From positions 186,001-250,000 of the forward strand of contig JAJHZJ010000751.1 in NCBI GenBank assembly GCA_023548195.1: a DNA stretch of 64,000 bases, read 5' to 3'. Below, piece after piece: positions 53,335 through 64,000 of this stretch (its first letter is position 1; every line of letters starts with the position of its first letter). The notes beneath the pieces are model-generated. The model worked only from the letters and a program-made list of their open reading frames with translations, had not been told where the DNA came from and did not search any database. Source of the DNA: Bettongia penicillata ogilbyi. Its lineage: Eukaryota; Chordata; Mammalia; Diprotodontia; Potoroidae. The position numbers and the translations under genes are program-made.

Positions 53335-53907
53335 TAATTAAATTTTGACTTCCAAATTTCTTCCCTCCCTTCTTTCTTTCTCATTCCACTCCTTGAGAAG
53401 ACTAACAGTTTGATACAGATTATACATGTACAGTCATACAAAATATATTTTCACATAAGATATGTTTCCAAAGAAAACAGACAAAAATATTCTTATAAAT
53501 TTGCCAGATCTTCATCCATATGACTTCTGCTAATGATTTCTGATATGGTTATTGATTGATAATGGCCTGGTCAATTATACAAGTGTTTTTCTTAATATTG
53601 AATGAACCCTGTGTTTCTGTTATAAATTTCACCTGCCTATAGTGTATGATCCTTGTGATACATTTCTGTAATCTTCTTTCTAGTATTTTATTTAAAATTA
53701 CTACATCAATATTTATTAACAATTGTTCTATATGTTTCTTCCTCTGTTTTTGCTCTGCTGTAGGTATCAGCAGGATATTTGTGTTGAAGAAGAAATTTGG
53801 TAGGACTTCTTTTACTATTTTTTTCTAAATAATTATGTAATATTGGAACTATTTTTTAAATGTTTTTTAGTACTCACTTGGGAATCCATCTGGTCCTTGG
53901 AATTTTT
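53335..53907 (-). mobile_element. Antisense L1: 3' UTR piece joined to an ORF2 reverse-transcriptase piece
   Basis: 53335-53545 is antisense L1 3' UTR (TTCCAAATTTCTTCCCTCCC, GATTATACATGTACAGTCAT). 53555-53907 is antisense ORF2 (GTAGGTATCAGCAGGATATTTG, TTTGGTAGGACTTC, GGAATCCATCTGGTCCTTGG, the complement of codons for PGPDGFP). The ORF2 C-terminal half and the region with the catalytic FADD are deleted between them. Continues at 57105-57972. Confidence 0.75.
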
Positions 53908-53922
53908 AAAAATATATACTTT
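53908..53922 (+). repeat. Target-site duplication, left copy (HAL1-like at 53923)
   Basis: AAAAATATATACTTT; right side AAAAAATATATATACTT at 56016-56032 differs by one extra TA, as expected in a TA-rich target. Confidence 0.75.
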
Positions 53923-54646
53923 GGGGGGAGGAGCCAAGTTGGTGGAGTAGAAAGATTCACATATGCTAGCTCCTAACCCACAGCCCATAAAATACCTGTA
54001 AAGAAGAACTCCCAACAAATTCTAGAGCACTGGAAGCCACACAGCAACTGAGTGGAGGAGATTTCTGTTCCAGAGAGACCTGAAAAACCAACACCAAAAG
54101 TCCGTCGTGCACCAGACCCAGAGCAGAGCCCAGCCCTGCCTTGGTCACGTGGCACCAAGAGGAGCAGATCCGAGCAGGCTGCAGGGACAGAATCTCCTGC
54201 AGCCACCCAGGTCCCTCCACCCAGAGACGCCAAAGGTCAGTAACAGAGGCTTTTTGGCTGGCTGAGAGGAGAGTGGGATGTCTACATAACTCAGGCCCCC
54301 TCGGGAGGCAGCAGTGTTGGCAGTAGCAGGCAAGGGCTCCCAAAGCAGGCAGGAGCTCAGATCAATTGTTGAAGGTCTCCACATAAACCCCCTGAGGGAA
54401 CTGAACTCATGGTGACGGCCCTGCACCCACTCAAGCAGCTGAACTTAATCCCACACTGAATATTATCCCTGTCCCCACCTGAGCACCTGAATTTAATCTC
54501 ACACTGAACAGCAGCCAGGACCCGGCCAGAAGCCTTGAGGCTGGGAAGCAGCATTTGAATCTCTGACCCCAAGTACTAGCTGGGTGGATCTGGAGGCAAG
54601 GCAGGGGTGGAGAGGAATCTCAGAAGTCAAGTAACTGGCTTGGAAA

Positions 54647-55021
54647 ATGCCCAGAAAAAGGGAAAAAAAATAATAGCCAAAAAGAGAAACTCCTAGGAGC
54701 ATTGTGGCCAAATTCCAGAGTTCCCAGGTCAAGAAGAAAATATTGCAAGCAGCTAGAAAGAAACAATTCAAGTATTTTGAAAATACAATCAGGAAAACAC
54801 AAGATCTAGCAGCTTCTACATTAAGGAATGGAAGGGCATGGAATATGATATTCCAGAAGTCAAAGGAAGTAGGACTAAAACCAAGAATCACCTACCCAGA
54901 AAAACTGAGTATAATACCTCAGGGTGAAAAATGGTCTTTCAATGAAATGGAGGATTTTCAAGCATTCTTAATGAAAAGACCAGAGCTGAAAAGAAAATCT
55001 GACTTTCAAAGACAAGAATGA
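54647..55021 (+). pseudogene. HAL1-like ORF1, only the first codons and the C-terminal domain
   Basis: ATG 54647 gives MPRKREKK then a stop through an extra A. After the internal deletion the C-terminal frame (54704-55021) is open: SSQVKKKILQAARKKQFKYF, TIRKTQDLAASTLRNGRAWN, ITYPEKLSIIPQ, ending KSDFQRQE-stop. The N-terminal oligomerisation and RRM segments are absent, so the copy could not make a working ORF1p. Confidence 0.88.
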
Positions 55022-55157
55022 AAAGGAGCATGAAAAGGCAAACAGCAAAGAGCAGTCATAAGGGACTTACTAAAGTTGAACTGTTTACATTCCTACATGG
55101 AAAGACAATATTCGTAACTCTTGAAACTTTTCAGTATCTGGGTAATTGGTTGGATTA

Positions 55158-55190
55158 CACACATACACACGCACACACACACACACACGT
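55158..55190. repeat. (CA)n microsatellite in the element 3' region
   Basis: ACACACATACACACGCACAC then pure CA. Confidence 0.92.
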
Positions 55191-56035
55191 ACAAATGGAG
55201 ACAGAGAACATGGAGTGAATTGAATAGGATGGGATCATATCTTAAAAAAATGAAGTCAAGTGGTGAGAGAGAAACGTATTGGGAGGAGAGAGGGAGAAAT
55301 AGAATGGGGCAAATTATCTCTCATAGAAAAGGCAGGCAGGAGACTTTTTAGTCGAGGGAAAAGGAAGGGAGCTGAGAGAAAAACATGAAATTTACTCTCA
55401 TCACATTCGAATAAAAGAAGGAATAAAATGCACACTCATTTTGGTATGGAAACCTATCTTACAATACAGGAAAGTAGGGGAGAAGGGGATAAGCAGGGTG
55501 GGGGGGATGATGGAAGGGAGGGCAATGGGAGGAGGGAGCAATTTGAAATCACCACTCCTGGGGAGGGATAGGAGCAAAAGAGACAATAGAAGCAATGGGG
55601 GGGCAGGATAGGATGGAGGGAAATATAGTTAGTCTTACACAATACAACTGTTATTGAAGTCATTTGGAAAACTACACAGATATGGCCTATATTGAATTGC
55701 CTGCCTTCCGAAAGGAAATATGTGGGGAGAAATTGGAACTCAAAGTTTTAGGAACAACTGTCGAGTATTGTTCTTGCTACTAGGAATAAGAAATACAGGT
55801 AATGGGGTATAGAAAGTTATCTGGCCCTACAGGACAAAAGAGAAGATGGGGACGAGGAAAGGGAAGGATGATAGAAGAGAGGGCAGTTTGGTGATAGGGG
55901 AAATTAGAATGCTCAATGTATTGGGGTTGGGGAGGGGACAAATGGGGAGAAAGTTTGGAACCCCAAATTTTGTGAAAATGTATGTAAAAAGTTAAATAAA
56001 TAAATTTAACTAAATAAAAAATATATATACTTCTT

Positions 56036-57104
56036 TTATTTCTCAGTTCTCAACGTTCACCTCCACAAGAATTTGAATTCAAAATTTTCTCCCCATCTCT
56101 CCTCACCCTTATCCAAAGATAGCATGCACCCCATCCACTCCTTCCTCCATTCTGTCTTCCCTTCCATTACCCTCCTTCTGTCCCTTTCCCCTCCATTTTC
56201 TTGTAGAGCAAAATAGATTTCTATAATGCATAGTCTTTATATCTTATTTTCCAGTTGCATAGTAAAAGAATTTTTTAACATTCTTTATTAAAGATTTGAG
56301 TTCCATATTTTTCCTCCTTTCTCCCTTAGCTCCCACCCCCCCTTGTAAAAACAAGCTATTCAATATATGTCATACATGTGTAATAAAGCAAAATACTTTC
56401 ACAATAGCTATGTTATGAAAGAATCACCACATTTCTCTCTGTGTTATCTTTCCCTCCATTTATTTCCTTCTCTCTTTTGACCTGTTCTCCCACAACAATA
56501 TTTGCTTCCGATGACCACTTTCCCCCAATTTCCTGTCCCTTCTATTATCTTCCTTCTCCTATCCCGTTATGCCCTGACTTCCTGCAGAGTAAAATACATT
56601 TCTATATCCAACTGAGTGTGTGTTATTCTGTTCTTTACCAAAATCCCATGAGAGGAAGGCTCACTTATTTCCTTTCTTCTCCCCCTTCTTCCCCTCCATT
56701 GTAAAATGTCTTTCTTGCCTCTTTTATATGAGATGTTTTGCTACATTCTACTTCTCTCTTTCTCTTACTCCTAGGACATTCCACTCAAGAGTAAATTTTA
56801 CTTTTTAAGTATTCTCCCTTCATATTCAGCTCACCCTGTGCCATCTCTCTATGTGTATGTGTGTGCATATACCCACACACACACCCATATACGCATGCCA
56901 ATACATATAAACTTTAAACATATATACCCATATACATCTATATGCATAAACATATATATATATATTTACATACATATACATACATACATACATACTATCT
57001 ACAGATATAGATATATATTCTCTCTATCCTAATACTGGAAAATGTTTCATGAGTTATAAATGACATCTTTCCATGTAGAAATGTAAACAGTTTAACTTCA
57101 ATGA
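56036..57104 (-). mobile_element. HAL1-like 3' region, antisense, 5' truncated
   Basis: Plus-strand appearance parallels 33400-34340: TTCAAAATTTTCTCCCCATC, ACCCTTATCCAAAGATAGC, CATACATGTGTAATAAAGC, CAGCTCACCCTGTGCC then a microsatellite, and CATCTTTCCATGTAGAAATG. No ORF1 remains. It lies head-to-tail against the sense element ending at 56016, making an inverted pair of related 3' regions. Confidence 0.75.
56848..57018. repeat. TG/CA/TA microsatellite in the antisense 3' region
   Basis: ATGTGTATGTGTGTGCATAT then CACACAC, TATACGCATG and TATATATATT units; same element position as the arrays at 10283, 20153, 34186 and 55158. Confidence 0.9.
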
Positions 57105-57972
57105 GTTAGTTTAATTTGTTTGTTTTCTCTTATTTTTTCTCTTAATCTCTCCTTTTATTTTTAGACTTTCCAGATTGCTCTTTAATTGGGGATTTTTAAT
57201 TTGTTCTTTTTCTATTTTTTATTTGCATGCACAATTCATTAATCTGCTATTTATTTTATTGGGGTAAATGTTTATAGACATGAAATTTCCCATCATTACT
57301 CTTTTGGCTATATTTCATAAATTTGGGCATTTTTTTCATTTCCTGCAATTAAATTATTGATTGTTTCAATATTTTGTTCTTTGGTTTACCCATTCTTTAA
57401 AATTACATAATTTCCAGTTAATTTTCACTCTTTCTTTCCATGGTCCTTTATTGAACCCATTTTTTGTTGCATTATGCTGAGAAAAGGATGCATTTAATTG
57501 TTATGCTTTTATTGTGAGGCTTTTTTTTTTCCTCCAATACATGGTAAAGTTGTCTGGAGGTGCCATTTAATGCTTAGAAAAAGGTACATTCCTTTCTATT
57601 ACCATTCATTTTTCTCAAGAGGTCTGTCATATCTAACTTTTCTGAAAATATATTCACCTCTTTAATTTCTTTCTTATTTGTTTTATATTGGAAGTGTTTA
57701 GTTCTGAGAGGGGAAATTTGAAGTTCTCCCATCTAGTATAATTTTAGTCTATTTTGGACTGTAACTATTTTAAAATATTTAAAAATTTGGATGATATGTC
57801 ATTTCACATGTTAGTATTGATATTACACCATTGACAATGTTACCATTCAGCAAGATGTAGCTCCTTTCTTATTTCTTTTAATTTGATTTATTTTTTGCAT
57901 GCGTTTTTTTCTGAGATCATGATTGGTAGGCCTGCTTTGTTTACTTCAGCAGAAGTGTAATAGATTATGTTG
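57105..57972 (-). pseudogene. Antisense L1 ORF2 endonuclease-side remnant
   Basis: Continuation of the antisense L1 at 53335. Homologous to 45730-46640 of the antisense ORF2 copy: TCTTTCCATGGTCCTTTATTG, GTTGCATTATGCTGAGAAAAGG, CTCAAGAGGTCTGTCATATC, TTCAGCAAGATGTAGC. It ends at about 57972, where the sense L1 ORF1 begins. Confidence 0.78.
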
Positions 57973-57989
57973 AAGAAAAGGAACAAAAC

Positions 57990-58941
57990 ATGAATACCAA
58001 AGAGGTCAGTATTGAGACTGTACTCCCATCTGAAACTTCAGAAGGGACTACGAACTTCTTGAATGCACAAACAGCTCACCTAGAACAACTGAAGAAGGAA
58101 AAGGAAGAAAAATTGGCCAATGATATTAAAAGTATAAAAAAAGAATTCACTGAAGAGAACAACTCTATAAAAAGGAAAATTGAACACATGGAAAAGGAAG
58201 TACAAAACCTAACTAGTAAAAGTGGACAAATGGAAAAGAAAGCATAAAACCTAACTGGGAAAACTGGACAAACGGCAAATGAAGTACAAAAACTAACGAG
58301 AGAATATAATTCCTTAAACGGAATAATTGGACAGATGGAAAAGGAGATGCAAAAGCTAACTGAAGAAAACAATTTGATAAAAATTAGAAGTGGTCAAATA
58401 GAAACTAATGACTCTATGAGACATCAAGAATCAGTCAAGCAAAATCTAAAGAATTAAAATATAGAAGAAAATGGAAAATATCTAACTGGAAACACAACTG
58501 ACCTGGAAAATAGATCAAGGAGAGAAAATTTAAGAATCATTGCCCTACAAGAAAGACATGATGAAAAAAAGATTCTGGATAATATCTTCCAAGACATTAT
58601 CAAGGAAAACTGCTGCCAAATTCCAGAACTATTAAGTGAAGGAGAAAATACTACATGCAGCCAGAAAGAAACCTTTGAAATATCAAGGAGCTACATTCAG
58701 GATCACACAGGACTTTGCAGCTTCTATATTAAAAGATAAAAGGAATTGGAATATGATATTCCATAAAGCAAAGAAGCTCGGACAACAACCAAGGATCAAT
58801 TACCCAGCGAAGTTCAGCATAACATTTCAGGCAAGGAGATGGATGTTCAACAAAATAAGGGATTTCCAGATCTTCCTGACAAAAAGGCCAGAACTCAATA
58901 GAAAATTCGATATTCAAATGCAGGTCTCAAGAGAGGCATAG
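57990..58941 (+). pseudogene. L1 ORF1 pseudogene
   Basis: MNTKEVSIETVLPSETSEG start, then a long coiled coil (QLKKEKEEKLANDIKSIKKE, KRKIEHMEKEVQNLTSK) with at least three near-repeats of KxGQMEKKxxxLT. A stop at 58246 and others follow, then the RRM-like region (DLENRSRRENLRIIALQERH). The C-terminal domain is open again at 58636-58941 (EKILHAARKKPLKYQGATFR, INYPAKFSITFQARRWMF), ending KFDIQMQVSREA-stop. It lacks the SIESYF N-terminus because the 5' portion is gone. RNA-binding chaperone family. Confidence 0.85.
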
Positions 58942-59531
58942 GAAGGTAAACAGGGGAAAAGAAAAATGTGTTACTGAGTTTGGGAAAACTGCTTGCCTCC
59001 TTATAAGGAAATATGATACTTATTAACCTTGAAAATTGTACATCTATTATGAAATATAAAAGGGATATACATAGATAGAGGGAACGGGCATAAAGTAAAT
59101 GATGTGATGATAAAAAATGTGATTTAAGCATGGGAAGGGATTGTAACAGGATATGTGAAAAAGAGGAAGCAGAAAATGGTAAATTGTGTCACAGGAAGAA
59201 GTACAAAATTATATTATAGTAGACAGAAACAGGGGAGGGTGATGAGCATTGTTTGAGAGGTACACTCATCTGATTTGGTTCAAGGAAGGAACAATAAACT
59301 TAATTAAGGATATAAATCTAACTAGCTCTATAGGCAGTAGGAGGGGAAGGGGGAAGAAAGGGGAGGGGAAGCTAAAAGGGAAGGAAGAAATAGTAAGGGT
59401 AAAGGGGAGTAAACAGGAGGGGGTTCTGAAAGAAGAAAGGGAAGACTGCGGGAGGTGGTGGTCAAAAGTTAAAACTACTGAGGAGGGGAAGGGAGACAGG
59501 AGAACTAAAAGCACAAAAAGTGGGAAAGAGA
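58942..59531 (+). other. L1 inter-ORF region
   Basis: Purine-rich spacer between ORF1 and ORF2, including GGGAAGAAAGGGGAGGGGAAGC-like sequence. The same segment, extended and joined to an L1 3' end, forms the 3' region of the ORF1-only elements. Confidence 0.65.
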
Positions 59532-62500
59532 ATGGAGGGAAAGACACAGATTGTAATCATAACTATGAATGTGAATGGAATGAACTCTCCCATAAAACAG
59601 AGATGGATACCAGAATGGATTAAAAGTCATAATCCGACAACGTGTTTACAAGAAGCACATTCGAAACAGTGGGATACACACAGAGTAAAATTCAAAGGTT
59701 GGAGCAGAATATATTGGGTATCAGCTGATATAAGAAAAGCAGGGGTAATAATCCTAATCTCAGACAAAGCTGAAGCAGAAATAGATCTAATCAAAAGACA
59801 TAAGGAAAGAAACTATATCCTACTGAAATGCGCAATAGACAATGAAGCAATATCATGACTAAACATATATGCTCCAAGTGGTATAGCATCCAAATACTTA
59901 GAGAAGAGTTTTGGGGATGCTGCAGTAAGAAATAGAGAAAAAAACTATACTAGTGGGGGACCTCAACCTCCCCCTCTCTGAACTTGATACATCTAATCTA
60001 AAAGTAAACCAGAAAGAAGTTAAGGAGGTGAATAAAACTCTGGATTAAGTAGATGTGATAGATCTCTAGAGAAAAATGAATGGGGATAGAAAGGAACATA
60101 CCTTTTTCTCAGAAGTACATGGCACATATACAAAAATTGACCATGTTCTAAGGCAAAAAACCTCATAATCCAGTGTAGAAAAGCAGAGATAGTCAATGCA
60201 TCCTTCTCAGAAAATAATGCAAAAAATTATATGTAATGAAATGCCATGGAAAGAAAAACCAAAAATTGATTGGAAAGTAAATAACCTAATCCTAAAGAAG
60301 GAGTGGGTTAAACAACAAATTGTAGAAACAATCAACTTCATTCAAGAGAATGACAATAATGAGATAACCTACCAAATCTTATGGGATAGTGCAAAAGCAG
60401 TTCTTAGGGGAAGTTTTATTTTCTTGAATGCCCAGCAGAATAAAACAGAGAAAGAGGAGATCAATGACTTGGGCATGCAGCTGAAAAAGCTAGAAAAAGA
60501 ACAAATTGAAAATCCCCAAGTAAATACCAAATTAGAAATAGTGACAACAAAAGGAGGGAAAAATAAAACTGAAATTAAGAAAATTATTGAAGTAATAAAT
60601 AAAACTAATAGTTGGTTTTATTGAAAAAGCTAGCAAAATTGATAAACATTTGGTCAATTTGATTTAAAAAAAGAAACAAGAAAACCAGACTACCAATACC
60701 AAAAATGAAAGGGGTGAACTCATCTCCAATGAGGAGGAAATTAAAAGCAATAGTTAGAAATTACTTTGTCCAACTTTATGCCCATAAACTTGACAATCTA
60801 AATGAGATGAATGAGTATTTAAAAAATATATAAATTGCCCAGATTACCAGAAGAGGAATTTGAATACTTAAATAACTCCATCCCAGAAAAAGAAATTGAA
60901 CAAGCCATCAATGAACTCCCTAGGAAAAAATCTCCAGGACCAGATGGATTTACAAGGGAATTATACCAAATATTCAAAGAACAGCTAATTTCAATACTAT
61001 TTAAACTATTTGGGAAAATTAGGGAAGAAGGCATCCTCCTAAATTCTTTTTATGATACAAATATGATTTTATACCTAAACCAGGAACAACCAAAACAGAG
61101 AAAGAAAATTATAGACCAATTTCTCTAATGAATACAGATGCAAAAATTTTAAATAAGATTTTAGCAAAAAGAATACAGCAACTTATCACGAGAATAATAC
61201 ATTATGATCAGGAATGATTCATACCAAGAATGTAGGGCTGGTTCAATATTAGGAAATCTAATTGCATTATTGATCATATCAACAACCAAACTAAAAGAAA
61301 CCACATGATTATCTTAATAGATGTACAAAAAGTTTTTGAGAAAATACAACACCCTTTCCTATTAAAAACACTGGAGAGCATAGGAATAAAGGGAACTTTC
61401 CATAACATAATAAGCAGTATCTACCTAAAATCTTCAGCAAGCATTATATGCATTGGAGATAAGCTAGATGCATTTTCAGTAAGATCAGGGGAGAAACAAG
61501 AATGTTCATTATCACCACTATTATTCAATATGATATTAGAAATGTTTGCTGGAGCAATTAGACAAGATAAAGAAATTGAAGTAATAAAAATAGCCAAAAA
61601 AAGAAACTAAGTTATAACTGTTTGCAGATGATATGATGATATACTTAGAGAATCCCAGAGATTCCCTTAAAAAACAACTACTTGAAATAATAAACTTTGG
61701 CAAATTTGAATGTTACAAAACAAACCTGCACAAATCTTCTCCATTTCTATATATTAGTAGCAAAGCCCAACAGCAAAAGATAGAAAGAGAAATCCCATTT
61801 ACAGCGAGGGTAGACACTATAAAATATTTGGTAGTATACCTGCCAAAACACACGCAGGGGCTATATAAACACAATTGCAAGACACTTTTCCCACAAATAA
61901 AGTCAGATCTAAGTAAGTGGAAAAAACATTTGCTCGTGGGTAGGCTGATCCAATATGATAAAAATGACAGCTCTACTTTAATTTACTTATTAAGTGCTAT
62001 ACCAATTAAACTATTAAATAATTATTTTCTAGAGCTGGAAAATATAATAGCAAAATTCATCTGGAAGAACAAAAAGTCCAGAATATCAAGGGAACTAGTG
62101 AAAAGAAATGCTAGGTAAGGTGACCTAGCTCTATCATATCTCAAATTGCATTATAAAGCAGGAATTATCAAAACTACTTGGTACTGGTTAAGAAACAGAG
62201 GGGTAGACCATTGAAATATGTTAGGTCCTCAAGACACAGTAGTCAATGAATATAGCAACCTATTGTTTGGTAAATCCAAGGATCACAGCTTCTGGGATAG
62301 GAACTCACAGTTTGACAAAAATTGCTGGGAAAATTGGATAACAGTGTGGCGGAAACTAGGCATGGAGCAATGGCCTGACACCATACACAAGAATGAAGTC
62401 CAAATGGATACATGATCTAGGTATAAAGATTGATACTATGGACAAACTGGTTGAACAAGAAATAGTGTATTTATCAGATTTATTGTGAGGGGAAGAATTC

Positions 62501-63300
62501 TTGACCAAAAAAGAAATAGAGAACATTATGATATACAATATGGATAATTTTGATTGCATTAAAGTGAAAAGTTTTTGCACAACCAACCCCAATGTAACCA
62601 AGATTCATAGGGATGCAGAAAACTGGGAAAGAAGTTTTGCAGCTAGTCTCTGTGATGAAGGCCTCAATTCTAGAATATATCGAGAACTGAATCAAATGTA
62701 CAAAAATACACATCATTCCCCAATTGATAAATGGTCAAAGGATATGAACAAGCAGTTTCCAGAGGAAGAAATTAAAGATGTCTATAGCCATATGAGAAAA
62801 GTTTCTCAATCACGATTGATTAGAGAGATGCAAATCAAGGTAACACTGAAGTACCACATCACAACTATCAGATTGGCAAACATGAAGAACAGGAAGACAA
62901 CAAATGTTGGAGAGGATGTGGGAGAGTTGGAACACTAATTGATTGTTGGTGGAATTGTGAGCTGATCTAACTATTCTGGAGAGCAATTTGGAACTATGTC
63001 CAAAGGGCTACAGAAATATGCATACCCTTTGACTCAGCAATATCACTTCTAGGACTGTGTCCCCAAGAAATTATAAAAACAGGAAAGGATCCTACATGTA
63101 CAAAAACATTTATAGCAACCTTCTTGGTGATGGCCCAAAACTGGAAATCAAGGGCATGCCCATCAACTGGGGAATGGCTAAACAAATTATGGTACATGAA
63201 TTTAATGGAATGCTATTGTGATATAAGAAATGATTAACAGGAAGACTTCAGAGAGGCTTGCAAAGACTTCTATGATCTGATGCTGAGTGAAAGGAGCAGA
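59532..63300 (+). pseudogene. L1 ORF2 (endonuclease-reverse transcriptase) pseudogene
   Basis: Starts MEGKTQIVIITMNVNGMNSP; CLQEAHSKQWD replaces the family QETH block (catalytic E retained). Reverse transcriptase: [15 protein letters not shown] (60930-60974), MIILIDVQKVFEKIQHPF, where the first catalytic D of the family DAEKAFD is kept as D but AFD is changed to VFE, EKQECSLSPLLFN (family RQGCPLSPLLFN), and a FADDMMIY block at about 61621-61644 reachable only after a frameshift. C-terminal: FLELENIIAKFIWKNKKSR, DKWSKDMNKQFPEEEI, RLIREMQIKVTLKYH, and the end block PFDSAISLLGLCPQE (about 63030-63075). At least eight frame breaks. Confidence 0.88.
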
Positions 63301-63716
63301 ACCAGGAGAACTTTGTGCACATCAACGACCACAGTTTGTGGGAGTTTTTTCTGGTCGACATGGAACTTCATTGCAATGCAAGGACTTAAAAAAATTCACA
63401 ATGGTCTTTTAAGACAAAATGCCTTCCACATCCAGAGAAATTCCACACCCAATTACAGAATGCAGCAGATTATTTTGTGTGTGTGTGTGTGTGTATTATG
63501 TTTTGGTTTGTTATATGATTTTTCCCATTCATTTTAATTCTTCTACACAGCATGACTATAGTGAAAACATATTTAATAAGAATGATTAAGTAGAACCTGT
63601 ATAAAATTATATACCATCTTGGGGAGGGAAAGAGGAAGGAGGGGATGGGGGGAATCTAAGATATATGGTAGTGATTGTAGAACACTGAAAATAAATAAAA
63701 TTAATTTTTTTAAAAA
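63301..63716 (+). other. L1 3' UTR
   Basis: Includes ACTTCATTGCAATGCAAGG, a (TG)n at 63478-63495 and a G-rich GGAAGGAGGGGATGGGGGG block (63635-63652) shortly before the A-rich end. G-rich tracts are usual in L1 3' UTRs. Confidence 0.75.
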
Positions 63717-64000
63717 ATAGTCAAGACTGAGTTAAACGATTTCATAGCTTACTTTTCCTTGATATTGTACTTACATACTTTTCCCTATTTCTTCGTATGG
63801 GTTGTTTGCGATTCCATTCACTTGTTTGCATATTTCTGGGAGGAATATTTGAATAACTTTGCTTTGCTCATCATCCATACTTCTTTTCAACAACTAGACG
63901 TCATTTGCTACATTGTGATTTTGTGAGTTCCAGGTTGAATGTCTCTTCTTTTTGAAAACATTTCATTCCAGACAATTCTTTCATTTCTTGTGATCATGTG
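63717..64000. other. Unique DNA, no recognised feature
   Basis: No continuation of the antisense L1 (57105-57972) is visible here; nothing else recognised. Confidence 0.45.

Larger units (their letters stand above)
53923..56016 (+). mobile_element. HAL1-like (ORF1-only) L1 derivative, internally deleted ORF1
   Basis: GGGGGGAGGAGCCAAGTTGG start (the usual CAAGATGG box has a T), 5' UTR to 54646, ORF1 start immediately joined to the ORF1 C-terminal part, then the full 3' region (CA array 55158-55190, GGAGAAATTGGAACTCAAAG and GGGAGAAAGTTTGGAACCCC, AAATTTTGTGAAAATG end). About 730 bases of ORF1 (coiled coil and RRM) are missing. The 5' UTR also has a duplicated block around ACTTAATCCCACACTGAA / ATTTAATCTCACACTGAA (54444, 54489). 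Confidence 0.88.
57973..63716 (+). mobile_element. L1 LINE, sense, ORF1 and ORF2 present, 5' UTR missing
   Basis: The most complete two-ORF L1 of the window. It begins just upstream of the ORF1 ATG (57990), continues through ORF1 to 58941, a purine-rich inter-ORF region (58942-59531), ORF2 (59532 to about 63300) and a 3' UTR with a TG array (63478-63495), GGGGAGGGAAAGAGGAAGG and an AAATAAATAAAATTAATT end. All frames are broken. Possible but weak target repeat AATAG at both ends. Confidence 0.88.

Overview
The window looks like non-coding marsupial genomic DNA: AT-rich, packed with interspersed repeats, with no convincing protein-coding exon, rRNA, tRNA, CRISPR or bacterial-type gene. The marsupial call rests on (i) tRNA-derived SINEs of the marsupial type (GGGCAGCTAGGTGG-like head, a B-box-like GTTCAAATCC, a GACTGAACAACAA-like tail), (ii) many MIR/CORE-SINE copies and L2-clade LINE remnants, and (iii) L1 elements with long 5' UTRs starting GGGGAGGAGCCAAGATGG. 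The species cannot be fixed from the sequence alone. The window is probably a gene desert or a large intron.

Layout. 1-3.4 kb: antisense L1 (ORF2 start, inter-ORF, ORF1, 5' UTR). 3.4-8.8 kb: mostly unique DNA, including a repeat-free CpG-retaining island at 5.42-6.18 kb, with some MIRs and one SINE. 8.8-12.2 kb: an old sense L2 split by MIRs and by an antisense ORF1-only L1 derivative. 12.2-17.2 kb: unique DNA with MIR/SINE copies. 17.2-21.06 kb: a composite ORF1-only element with two 5' ends and one 3' end. 21-25.4 kb: SINE, microsatellites, antisense L2 reverse-transcriptase remnant, and a second repeat-free island (24.1-24.56 kb). 25.4-32.6 kb: an L1 lacking most of ORF2, hit by a 14-3-3 theta (YWHAQ) processed pseudogene and by a second ORF1-only element, each with direct-repeat target sites. 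33-37.2 kb: antisense L1 fragment split by an antisense ORF1-only element. 37.2-42.6 kb: unique DNA, MIRs and long microsatellites. 42.6-47.1 kb: antisense L1 with nearly all of ORF2. 47-53.3 kb: SINE/MIR/CR1-like debris, L1 3' fragments and a long (TA)n. 53.3-63.7 kb: antisense L1 pieces, a third sense ORF1-only element, an antisense 3' piece of another, and a sense L1 with both ORFs, all degenerate.

The most notable system is the ORF1-only ('half-L1', HAL1-like) family. At least six copies or partial copies lie here: 17.2-21.06 (two fused), 30.1-32.2, 53.9-56.0 on +, and 9.9-12.1, 33.4-36.05, 56.0-57.1 on -. The fuller ones have a GC-rich 5' UTR, an ORF1 of about 340-367 codons, and about 1 kb of 3' region with a common GAAAATTTGGAAC.. 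/ AAAATTTTGTGAAAATG.. end, and no endonuclease or reverse transcriptase. They must have been moved by another element's ORF2 protein; the sense and antisense L1 ORF2 remnants nearby are the kind of source expected. All copies seen here carry disabling lesions.

All coordinates of repeat borders are by eye and may be off by 5-30 bases; family names (L1, HAL1-like, L2, MIR, CR1/L3-like, tRNA-SINE) are from sequence recognition, not from a database run.
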